Notes under the pieces: model-generated
What the model was told of the DNA's origin: nothing
Databases searched by the model: none
Seen by the model: only the letters and a program-made list of their open reading frames with translations
NCBI GenBank assembly: GCA_030589825.1
Contig: JAUUZT010000057.1
Coordinates: 1 to 5,970 of the forward strand
Length of the DNA: 5,970 nt
Reading direction: 5' to 3'
Origin: Dehalococcoidia bacterium
GTDB taxonomy: Bacteria > Chloroflexota > Dehalococcoidia > GIF9 > AB-539-J10
Position numbers and translations under genes: made by a program
Part shown: one piece after another, positions 1 through 5,685 of the stretch
How positions within the stretch are numbered: position 1 is the first letter of the stretch
Layout of the letters: each line of letters opens with the position of its first letter

Positions 1-269
1 TATTTCGGTTTGGGCTGTTCCCCGTTCGTTCGCCACTACTAGGGGAATATCGGTTGATTTCTTTTCCTCGGGTTACTAAGATGTTTCAGTTCACCCGGTT
101 CTCCCTCGTCTTACGACAAGTGCCTGGGATTTGCCCAGGCAGGTTGACCCATTCGGGAATCCCCAGCTTAGCTAGCTAGACAGCACACTGAGGCTTATCG
201 CAGTCTTGCCACGCCCTTCTTCGTCCGCTGATACCAAGGCATCCACCTTATGCTCTTATTTCCTTTACC
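1..269 (-). rRNA. rrl: 23S ribosomal RNA, 5' part (partial, runs off left edge)
   Basis: Read on the minus strand, this is the start of domain I of a bacterial large-subunit rRNA. Highly conserved blocks are recognisable in order: GGTGGATGCC, CTGCGATAAGC, TTCCCGAATGGG, GAACTGAAACATCT, CGAGGAAAAGAAATCAACCG and GGCGAACGAACGGGGA. The 5' end is placed at base 269 by aligning the first 32 bases (starting GGTAAAGGA) with the E. coli start GGUUAAGCG without a gap. The variable helices fold well: TGCCTGGG/CCCAGGCA is a perfect 8-bp stem, and CTTGTC-GTAA-GACGAG closes a short loop where E. coli has a longer helix. The rest of the gene lies outside the window. The mature end could differ by a few bases. 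The identity is certain; the taxonomic assignment from this piece is not. Confidence 0.97.
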
Positions 270-304
270 AACACTGGTATTTCTACAGAACCTATTCAAT
301 TATT

Positions 305-312
305 AAGGTGCA
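305..312 (-). promoter_or_regulatory. boxA-like antitermination motif in the 23S leader
   Basis: The minus strand reads TGCACCTTAATAATTGAATAG from base 312 down to 292, ending about 22 bases before the 23S 5' end. It resembles the boxA-type motif (TGCTCTTT followed by GAAAACT-like sequence) that precedes 16S and 23S genes in many bacteria and recruits the Nus antitermination complex. Here the core is TGCACCTT, which differs at two or three positions. A retained boxA would fit an rRNA unit that needs antitermination without a 16S gene in front. This is a motif match by eye only. Confidence 0.4.
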
Positions 313-320
313 CATAAACA

Positions 321-336
321 TTCCCTATAAAGGGAA
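321..336 (-). other. Hairpin at the predicted 5' end of the 23S precursor
   Basis: TTCCCT-ATAA-AGGGAA is a perfect 6-bp inverted repeat with a 4-base loop. The predicted transcription start is around bases 336-338, so the hairpin would be the very first structure of the precursor RNA. It may protect the 5' end or help fold the leader before processing. It has no T-tract, so it is not a terminator. The fold is seen directly; the role is inference. Confidence 0.5.
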
Positions 337-342
337 CTCAGT

Positions 343-372
343 ATTATAGGATAGTATTTCCCCCATTGTCAA
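343..372 (-). promoter_or_regulatory. Sigma-70-type promoter of the 23S rRNA gene
   Basis: On the minus strand the -35 box TTGACA (372-367) and the -10 box TATAAT (348-343) are both perfect consensus, separated by 18 bases. The expected start is near bases 336-338, giving a leader of about 67-69 bases before the mature 23S end. It faces the rRNA gene and lies just downstream of the terminator that closes the efflux operon, so the 23S gene appears to be an independent transcription unit. The promoter strength fits an rRNA gene. Confidence 0.85.
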
Positions 373-380
373 ATTGATTA

Positions 381-414
381 AGAAGGGGGGAGGCCACATA
401 GACCACCCCCTTCT
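381..414 (-). terminator. Hairpin terminator of the tetR-ABC-adaptor operon
   Basis: The arms AGAAGGGGG and CCCCCTTCT form a 9-bp stem, extended by an inner GG/CC pair past a small mismatch and bulge, with a loop of about nine bases. On the minus strand it starts 46 bases after the adaptor stop codon and is followed by TTAATCAATTTG. That tail is only moderately T-rich, so termination may be incomplete or factor-assisted. On the plus strand the tail is GACACC, so it should work only for minus-strand transcription. Confidence 0.65.
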
Positions 415-460
415 GACACCTTTATACGACTATATAAGTTGCATTCTTATTCGTCGATTA

Positions 461-1651
461 TTAATCCCCTGTCAATACTTCGTCACCTTCTTTAAGGCCG
501 CTCAATATCTCCATGAAGCGACCATCATTCAAACCAACCTGTATCTCTATCTGCTCATTTTGTTCGTCATCCAAAATCTTTGTAACGTAATAGTTTCCCC
601 CTTCCTTACTAATAGCTCCTACAGGTAACAATAACGCATCCTTGCTTTCCTTAACAATTACATCAGCAGTGGCGCTCATACCATCCCTGAACATCCCATC
701 AATATTTTCGAGTTCCAGTGTTGCCTCGTAGAAAACAACACCCGACTGTATAGTTCCAACAGGAGATATATAAGTCACCGTCCCTTCCGTCTGTTTTTCT
801 GGTAACGCATCCAGGGTAACAATTGCTTTTCCTCCCAGTTCTACAAAAGGCATATCCATCTCGTCAATTATCCCTTTCATCTGTAGCATACTGGTATCGA
901 GAATAGTAATAACCGGAGCAGTTGCTACAGCCCACTCGCCAGGCTCCAGGTCAATCTTGAGTATTTCACCATTGATAGGGGAACTGATGTCTGCATTGGG
1001 TAGCGATACCTTAATTGTCTCTACTTCTGCGCTGGCGATATCAATTGCAAGAGCCACTTTATCCAATTCCATCTCAATGGTTTTTACATAGAAGGGCATA
1101 GGCCATCTTTCCTTATGAAGCTTCTCCTTCGCCTTGGCAAGAATTGTTTGAGCCTCATCCAGTTGTACGCCCAACCCTTCAGCATCCCACCCATCCATAA
1201 GACGCTGTGCTTCCGCCAGGGTTTCATCCATCTCTTCCAACGCCACCCATGTACCCGCAATATCACTTAGAAAGGTACCGGTATACCGGGGATAGAGAGT
1301 TTCCATCAAGCGATTCCTGGCTATTTCATAATCTATCTGCACCGCTTTAATCGCAAGCTGTGCTACCTTCATCCTTGCCTCTATTTCAGCAGTATCCAGT
1401 TTAGCCAGTACATTCCCTGTTTTTACATTATCCCCTTTTTCTGCAAGTACCTCTACCACCTTTCCTGTCATCCCAAACGACAAGTTTACTCTATCAGGCA
1501 TCTCAAGATTACCACTTATCGGTACCGTTTCTGTAAGGTCTCCTCGCATAACCTTCACCGTCTCTACCAACTCCGACTCTCCTCTGGTACAACCTGCTGA
1601 CAGAGATACCAGCAGGGTAATCAGCACCAGGATAATCAAGCTCTTTTTCAT
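461..1651 (-). CDS. HlyD/MacA-type periplasmic adaptor (membrane fusion) lipoprotein of an ABC efflux pump
   Basis: This 396-residue protein is the adaptor of a MacAB/YknXYZ-like ABC exporter. It begins with a lipoprotein signal: two lysines, a hydrophobic stretch (about 5-17) and LSAGC with the lipidated cysteine at 21, so it is probably anchored to the outer face of the cell membrane. A split lipoyl-like domain follows (about 55-88, LSFGMTGKVVEVLAEKGDNV, completed at about 222-252 by SSPINGEILKIDLEPGEWA). Between the halves lies a mainly helical hairpin (about 89-215). A beta-barrel (about 255-335) and a membrane-proximal domain (about 336-396, LLPVGAI...GLKEGDEVLTGD) complete the fold. The ATG has a strong Shine-Dalgarno sequence. 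It is the last gene of the operon, 37 bases after the permease. No TolC-like gene is visible, so it may act as a chaperone for substrate delivery rather than as a bridge to an outer-membrane channel. Family and fold are confident; the substrate is unknown. Confidence 0.93.
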   Translation of the reverse strand: MKKSLIILVLITLLVSLSAGCTRGESELVETVKVMRGDLTETVPISGNLEMPDRVNLSFGMTGKVVEVLAEKGDNVKTGNVLAKLDTAEIEARMKVAQLAIKAVQIDYEIARNRLMETLYPRYTGTFLSDIAGTWVALEEMDETLAEAQRLMDGWDAEGLGVQLDEAQTILAKAKEKLHKERWPMPFYVKTIEMELDKVALAIDIASAEVETIKVSLPNADISSPINGEILKIDLEPGEWAVATAPVITILDTSMLQMKGIIDEMDMPFVELGGKAIVTLDALPEKQTEGTVTYISPVGTIQSGVVFYEATLELENIDGMFRDGMSATADVIVKESKDALLLPVGAISKEGGNYYVTKILDDEQNEQIEIQVGLNDGRFMEILSGLKEGDEVLTGD

Positions 1652-1661
1652 ATTAGTTTAT

Positions 1662-1670
1662 TCCTCCTTC
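1662..1670 (-). promoter_or_regulatory. Ribosome binding site of the adaptor gene
   Basis: The minus strand reads GAAGGAGGA, a near-perfect anti-Shine-Dalgarno match, about 10 bases before the ATG at 1651. It lies in the 37-base gap after the permease stop. It shows that the adaptor has its own strong initiation signal, unlike the two upstream genes, which start inside their neighbours. Confidence 0.85.
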
Positions 1671-1688
1671 AAAATTGTTCAGCAGCAA

Positions 1689-4142
1689 TTATTCAGACCA
1701 GTCCTTGGTAACGGTAGGCAAACTCATCGTTGTTACACGCCTGATAGCTGGAAGCTGCGATATCAGCAATATTACAATGGAACACCCTGCCGCGATAAAA
1801 TAGGACTCCAGATGAAGAACCATTGGCATACTCATCATATCAGTTGAATTCTGTTGCATGAAATAGTCTGCAAGATAATAACCAGCAGGCAACCCAACTG
1901 CTATTCCCAGTAAAGCAATCAGCAGGTTTTCCAGCGTAATGATTAATCCCAACTGGCGATTACGCATTCCCACAGCGCGCATGATAGCGATTTCCCGCCT
2001 GCGCTCCAGCACGTTAACGGTAACTCCATTGAAAATAATGGCAAAGCCAAGAGCGAAACTCATCACCAGCATAATACCAACAAATGCCCAGAAAAAGCCC
2101 ATCATGTCATCCATATAGTCTATAAGGCTGCTGCCGAACTCTATTGATGCCACCTGTGGTAAGTTATTAATCCTCTCCAATAGTTCCGGTGACGATTGCC
2201 CTGTGAAATTAAGCAACACTCCTGTTGCAGCTCCAGGCATTTTAATCAAATCCTGTACTTGTTCGAGCGGCATATAAGCACGGGCACCCATCGGTTCAGA
2301 AACGATACCTGCCACATGGGTAGTAGTCTCTCCCACCGAACCAATCAATGGTTCCAGAAACAGCGTATCGCCTGTTTCAGCTTCAAGCTGTTCTTGCAAT
2401 GGAAGAGGTAATAACAATCCGTCATCGGTCAAAGGAACAGGAATGCCGTCAGGATCAAGCAAATGATACATAGAGGAACCTGGCTTCATGCCTCTTATAG
2501 CACTGTCCCGAACTTCATCACCCAGCTTTATCCGATACGGCAATTCCAATATGGCCTCCGCTTCGTCAACTCCCTGGAATTGCTCAATGCGGCGGGCTGT
2601 TCCCTCGCTGCCAAATCCCTGAAAGATAACCTTGGCATCATAACTCTGTATTTGTTCAATCTGTGTTTCGTTAATCCAGTCCATCATATCTACAAAAGAC
2701 ATACAAAGCAGTATCATAGCTGTAGCAGACATCACCCCTGTAGCCATAAACAGGCTACGCCGTGGATTCCGAAACACATTTCGCAAAGGGATTTTCAGTA
2801 CAAAAGGCAACTTGGCCATAAAAGGCAACAGGATTTCCAGCAAGGTACGATGTGCAGCAGCAGGCACAGGTGGCCTCATAGCCTCTGCTGGCCTCATTCG
2901 GGCTGTGCTCCAGGCAGGCAGAACTCCCGCAAAAAGAGGAACAAGTGTGCCCATTAAAAAACCAATTAGTATAGCTGTCCATTGTGGCTCTGTCACCGCA
3001 TATGGAATTCTCAGGAATCCTATATAGAAGTTAGTGTAGAGGCCAGCCAGTATATGCCCTAACAAGGCCCCACTAATTGAGCCCAGCAATCCTAATGCCA
3101 GGCCAAAGCTAATGTAGTGCCATAGAACTTTCATCTTACTGTATCCCAGTGCTCTCATGAGGCCAATTTGAACTCGTTGTGACTCAATCAAGCGGTTAAG
3201 CAAAACATAGATAGCCAGAGCCGCCAGCGAAAGAAAGAGCAGGGGAAACATCACGGACATCTGCTTGAAGCCATCAAGGTCCTGTTTCAACAGGTGATGA
3301 CTTGGCATATATTCCCTGTCTACTATATGTGCCGTGCGGACCCCCTGCACAACATCTATTTTCCTGATACCTATTGGAACAGGTTCATTGGGATAACTGA
3401 CTCTTTTAATACCATAGCGTCTAAGAATTTCCTCAACCTGCATAAGGACTTCTTCTTCATCAACATCTTCTCTAATGACCAGATTTACGTCATTGACCAC
3501 ACCCTTCATATTGAAAAGGCCCTCAGCCTGAGCTACTGGCATAAACAGTATTCCAAATGTCTTTGGTGACGGAATCAACTCCTGAAAATTCTTGGTTACC
3601 CACAGGTACTCAGGACTGCTGACAGCACCCATTACTTTCAGGGGAATTTTCCTGCCGCCTTGTTCAATTGTAAGCCAATCCCCTTGCTCAAATTTGTGAA
3701 AATCAGCGAAACTCCTCTCAAGTAATATCTCCCGATTGGCACCTGGACTGATATAATCTCCAGTCTCGATAACAACATCATTTATTTCCGGATGTACGCC
3801 TGCCGGCAGGGAGATAACTCGTCCCTCAACCTTTTGCCCCCCCTCCACCTCCAGGTCAATCGAAACATCACCAATAATTCGCCCCTGTGCCTCAACCCCA
3901 GAAATCTGGTCCATTTCCCTTACTGCCCGTGATGGCAAAGCATCTGCGGATATCCAATAATCCGCCATATTCATCCGTTCATATAAATCACTATAAGATA
4001 AATACAGGTTCTGATAAGACCCATAAATGGCGACAAAGGCAGCAACCCCCAGTATGATAATGACAACCACCGCACCGAACTGGGCTTTGCCGGCAAGCAG
4101 GTCCCTGAACAGCTTACGCTGTAGTTTTGAAAGAGCTACCAC
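1689..4142 (-). CDS. ABC transporter permease, duplicated FtsX/MacB type, eight membrane segments
   Basis: This 817-residue permease is the membrane subunit that pairs with the ATPase upstream and the adaptor downstream. It is two FtsX-type units fused in one chain. Unit 1 has a TM at about 22-42, an extracellular MacB_PCD-like domain (about 45-290) and three TMs (about 296-316, 341-368, 388-410). Unit 2 has a TM at about 463-483, a second extracellular domain (about 490-680) and three TMs (about 684-705, 733-760, 779-799). The cytoplasmic coupling segments repeat visibly: ESQRVQIGLMRALG at 320-333 and ERRREIAIMRAVG at 713-725. One chain could therefore do the work of a dimer of four-TM MacB/YknZ subunits. 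The start is a GTG that overlaps the ATPase stop by 7 bases (GTGGTAG), with AGAGG 7 bases upstream. The stop is TAA. The class includes peptide, macrolide and lipoprotein movers, so the substrate cannot be read from sequence. Confidence 0.93.
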   Translation of the reverse strand: MVALSKLQRKLFRDLLAGKAQFGAVVVIIILGVAAFVAIYGSYQNLYLSYSDLYERMNMADYWISADALPSRAVREMDQISGVEAQGRIIGDVSIDLEVEGGQKVEGRVISLPAGVHPEINDVVIETGDYISPGANREILLERSFADFHKFEQGDWLTIEQGGRKIPLKVMGAVSSPEYLWVTKNFQELIPSPKTFGILFMPVAQAEGLFNMKGVVNDVNLVIREDVDEEEVLMQVEEILRRYGIKRVSYPNEPVPIGIRKIDVVQGVRTAHIVDREYMPSHHLLKQDLDGFKQMSVMFPLLFLSLAALAIYVLLNRLIESQRVQIGLMRALGYSKMKVLWHYISFGLALGLLGSISGALLGHILAGLYTNFYIGFLRIPYAVTEPQWTAILIGFLMGTLVPLFAGVLPAWSTARMRPAEAMRPPVPAAAHRTLLEILLPFMAKLPFVLKIPLRNVFRNPRRSLFMATGVMSATAMILLCMSFVDMMDWINETQIEQIQSYDAKVIFQGFGSEGTARRIEQFQGVDEAEAILELPYRIKLGDEVRDSAIRGMKPGSSMYHLLDPDGIPVPLTDDGLLLPLPLQEQLEAETGDTLFLEPLIGSVGETTTHVAGIVSEPMGARAYMPLEQVQDLIKMPGAATGVLLNFTGQSSPELLERINNLPQVASIEFGSSLIDYMDDMMGFFWAFVGIMLVMSFALGFAIIFNGVTVNVLERRREIAIMRAVGMRNRQLGLIITLENLLIALLGIAVGLPAGYYLADYFMQQNSTDMMSMPMVLHLESYFIAAGCSIVILLISQLPAIRRVTTMSLPTVTKDWSE

Positions 4143-4882
4143 TTCAGTGCCTCTGGCTCTAACGGATGTTCATTACAAACAACATCCACTACACTGCCAT
4201 CTCGAAGACGTACTATACGATCGGCAATATCACCCACTGCCGAGTTATGAGTTACTACCACAACCACCTTACCGCTGTTCCTGTTAAGGTCACGAAGTAA
4301 CCTGTATATTCGCTTGCCTGTTTCATAGTCCAGGCTTCCAGTAGGTTCATCACAAAGCAGGACTGAAGGGTCTGTAGCCAGTGCCCTGGCTATAGCTACC
4401 CGCTGGTTCTCTCCTCCCGAAAGCTCGCTTGGAAAATGCTTCGCCCTTTCTTCCAGCCCAACGTCCTGAAGCAATTGCTCAGGAGACCTGGGATTTGATA
4501 CCAATTCAGCGGCAAACTCAATGTTTTCTTTTGCTGTCAGGGTGGGTATTAAGTTAAAGAATTGAAATACAAAGCCAATATGAATACGACGGAAATTGGT
4601 TAGTTTGCCAGAACTGAGTTTATTTACTGTTATTCCATTAACTGTAATATTCCCTGAACTTATTGTATCGAGACCGCCAATCATGTTTAACAGCGTAGTT
4701 TTTCCGGAGCCACTTGGGCCCAGAAAGACGATAAACTCCCCTGCTTCAATCTCAAGGCTAACTTTCCTGAGGGCTTCCACTCTGATATGGTCCATCTGGT
4801 ATATCTTGGAGACCTCCTCCAGCTTGATAATAGGATTAGTAGTACCCGCTAAGCTATTGGTTTTCATCCTCGTGTCAATCAC
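4136..4882 (-). CDS. ABC transporter ATP-binding protein, MacB/LolD/YknY type
   Basis: This cytoplasmic ATPase powers the permease that follows. With a GTG start at 4882 it has 248 residues, normal for LolD-type subunits. All motifs are intact: Walker A GPSGSGKTT (55-63), Q-loop glutamine at 107 (VFQFFNLIPT), signature LSGGENQR (154-161), Walker B VLLCDEPTGSLD with catalytic Glu 179, and H-loop His 212 (VVTHN). The VFQFFNLIPTLTA stretch is typical of the family that serves FtsX-like permeases. I chose GTG 4882 because GAAGGAG lies exactly six adenines upstream; it overlaps the tetR stop by 8 bases (GTGATTGA). ATG 4867 (243 residues) is possible but has poorer spacing. The open frame continues to an ATG at 4969, but those extra 29 residues lie inside tetR and match no ABC N-terminus. 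Function is very sure; the exact start is fairly sure. Confidence 0.93.
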   Translation of the reverse strand: MIDTRMKTNSLAGTTNPIIKLEEVSKIYQMDHIRVEALRKVSLEIEAGEFIVFLGPSGSGKTTLLNMIGGLDTISSGNITVNGITVNKLSSGKLTNFRRIHIGFVFQFFNLIPTLTAKENIEFAAELVSNPRSPEQLLQDVGLEERAKHFPSELSGGENQRVAIARALATDPSVLLCDEPTGSLDYETGKRIYRLLRDLNRNSGKVVVVVTHNSAVGDIADRIVRLRDGSVVDVVCNEHPLEPEALKW

Positions 4883-5522
4883 TTTTTTCTCCTTCTGCCA
4901 GATATGAACTGGACGCCAGTCCTCTAAATAGTAATTGTAGATTACGATGCATGCTTTTTTTGGCATCATCCAGTGCCATATCAGGAAGCACTACGTATAA
5001 CATAAGCGGGATAGACACCGCCGAGTAGCACAGCATGGCAGCCTCATCCTTACTGATATCATGGTCAATCTGTCCCTGCTGGCGATATAGTTCTACCAGT
5101 TCCCCCATCTGCTCAATAAAGTGCATCTTCACAGGCATTATATCTTTACCAAAAGAAAATTGTCTGCTAAGGCCTATAGCAATAAACTCCTGCATCAGTT
5201 TTCTACTAAAACGATGAGCCATGCCATCCACGTAGGCAGAAAACAACGATGTCATGCCATCGACTACATCGGCGGGGCGATTGTTTATTGCCTGTCTACC
5301 AGCCATAATTTGCTCGTCTACATACCTCGCAAAAATCGCCTGGATGAGATCAACTTTGGAGCCAAAATAGTTATAGACGGTGGCTACTCCAACTTCAGCC
5401 CCCTCTGCTACTTCCTCCATGCTGGTGTTTTCCCATCCCTGAGCCTCAATCAGCCTGGTAGCTGCATTCAGTATGTCAAGTTTCCTGCGCTCTTTTTGCT
5501 TTTCTCGTAACCCTGCCATCAT
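4875..5522 (-). CDS. TetR/AcrR-family transcriptional regulator, likely repressor of the efflux operon
   Basis: This 215-residue protein has the TetR layout. The N-terminal DNA-binding domain has helix 1 KLDILNAATRLIEAQGW (about 14-30) and the helix-turn-helix TSMEEVAEGAEVGVATVYNYFGSK (33-56), which holds the hallmark ATVYNYFGSK motif. The rest is an all-helical ligand-binding and dimer domain (about 60-205) with a hydrophobic stretch AAMLCYSAVSIPLMLYVVLP (161-180) that may line the pocket. It is the first gene of the operon and overlaps the ATPase, so it very likely controls its own promoter and the pump; its ligand is probably a pump substrate or related molecule. Two ATGs are adjacent: GGAG lies 2 bases before ATG 5522 and 5 before ATG 5519, so the second (214 residues) may be the real start. 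Family is certain; repressor role and target are inferred from position. Confidence 0.93.
   Translation of the reverse strand: MMAGLREKQKERRKLDILNAATRLIEAQGWENTSMEEVAEGAEVGVATVYNYFGSKVDLIQAIFARYVDEQIMAGRQAINNRPADVVDGMTSLFSAYVDGMAHRFSRKLMQEFIAIGLSRQFSFGKDIMPVKMHFIEQMGELVELYRQQGQIDHDISKDEAAMLCYSAVSIPLMLYVVLPDMALDDAKKSMHRNLQLLFRGLASSSYLAEGEKSD
4889..4895 (-). promoter_or_regulatory. Ribosome binding site that decides the ATPase start
   Basis: GAAGGAG on the minus strand lies inside the end of tetR, followed by six adenines and then GTG (4882-4880). The spacing to ATG 4867 would be 21 bases, too long, and the bases directly before that ATG (ACGAGG) are too close. The site therefore favours the GTG start. 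Confidence 0.7.
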
Positions 5523-5531
5523 CTCTCCATA

Positions 5532-5561
5532 TTTTTTTATAGTGCTATCTTTTTTTATAGT
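5532..5561. repeat. Tandem direct repeat in the 5' leader of tetR, candidate operator
   Basis: The 12-base sequence TTTTTTTATAGT (plus strand) occurs at 5532-5543 and again at 5550-5561, a period of 18 bases. A third TATAGT lies at 5583-5588 within the promoter spacer. Around the first copy is the imperfect palindrome ATAGTGCTAT (5539-5548, 8 of 10 positions symmetric). The region lies between the -10 box and the tetR start, where autorepressing TetR proteins often bind. No long perfect palindrome is present, so the operator assignment is only a guess. The repeat itself is seen directly. Confidence 0.4.
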
Positions 5562-5570
5562 ATATTCGGT

Positions 5571-5599
5571 ATTATATGGCGCTATAGTTATTTTGTCAA
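5571..5599 (-). promoter_or_regulatory. Perfect-consensus sigma-70 promoter of the tetR-efflux operon
   Basis: On the minus strand TTGACA (5599-5594) and TATAAT (5576-5571) are separated by exactly 17 bases. The expected start is near 5564-5565, giving a leader of about 42 bases that contains the direct repeat. A fully consensus promoter in front of a TetR gene fits a strong promoter held down by its own repressor. No other good promoter was seen inside the operon. Confidence 0.87.
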
Positions 5600-5645
5600 G
5601 CCCTCTTTTTCTCGTACATATAAAGGCCTTAATACAATCTGGAAA

Positions 5646-5675
5646 TTGCTAATTACAGCATCTATTCTCTATAAT
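5646..5675 (+). promoter_or_regulatory. Promoter of the UPF0200-like gene
   Basis: TATAAT at 5670-5675 is a perfect -10 box. The -35 candidate TTGCTA (5646-5651) matches consensus at 4 of 6 positions with an 18-base spacer. The predicted start is around 5682-5684, only 2-4 bases before the ATG at 5686. It is divergent from the tetR promoter, with 46 bases between the two -35 boxes. Confidence 0.6.
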
Positions 5676-5685
5676 AAATATTAAC

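Noticed and set aside
270..460. tRNA gene or 16S remnant in front of the 23S gene
   Set aside because: No cloverleaf, TTCGA-type loop or 16S 3' end (anti-Shine-Dalgarno CCTCCTT) is visible on the minus strand in this interval.
471..476. TTGACA on the minus strand at the end of the adaptor gene, as a second upstream 23S promoter
   Set aside because: No matching -10 box occurs 16-18 bases downstream (GAATAA at best), and any transcript would meet the terminator at 381-414.
374..628. Plus-strand open frame of 84 codons over the terminator and adaptor 3' end
   Set aside because: It overlaps the adaptor gene antisense, starts inside the rRNA promoter/terminator region and shows no ribosome binding site or domain.
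2463..2957. Plus-strand open frame of 164 codons inside the permease gene
   Set aside because: It is rich in Cys, His and Gln, as expected for an antisense shadow of a real gene, has no recognisable domain, and the permease on the other strand is continuous and well conserved in type.
4873..4878. TTGACA on the minus strand at the tetR/ATPase junction as an internal promoter
   Set aside because: The sequence 17-18 bases downstream (AGCTTA) is not a -10 box.
4883..4969. 29-residue N-terminal extension of the ATPase from ATG 4969
   Set aside because: It lies within the tetR coding sequence, does not look like an ABC N-terminus, and a well-placed Shine-Dalgarno sequence points to GTG 4882.
5121..5510. 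Plus-strand open frame of 129 codons opposite tetR
   Set aside because: The tetR reading frame has clear family motifs; this frame has none and no promoter or ribosome binding site in front.
5593..5624. Second plus-strand promoter TTGTCA / TATAAA ahead of the UPF0200-like gene
   Set aside because: The spacer is 20 bases, too long for a good sigma-70 promoter, and TTGTCA overlaps the tetR -35 box read in reverse.
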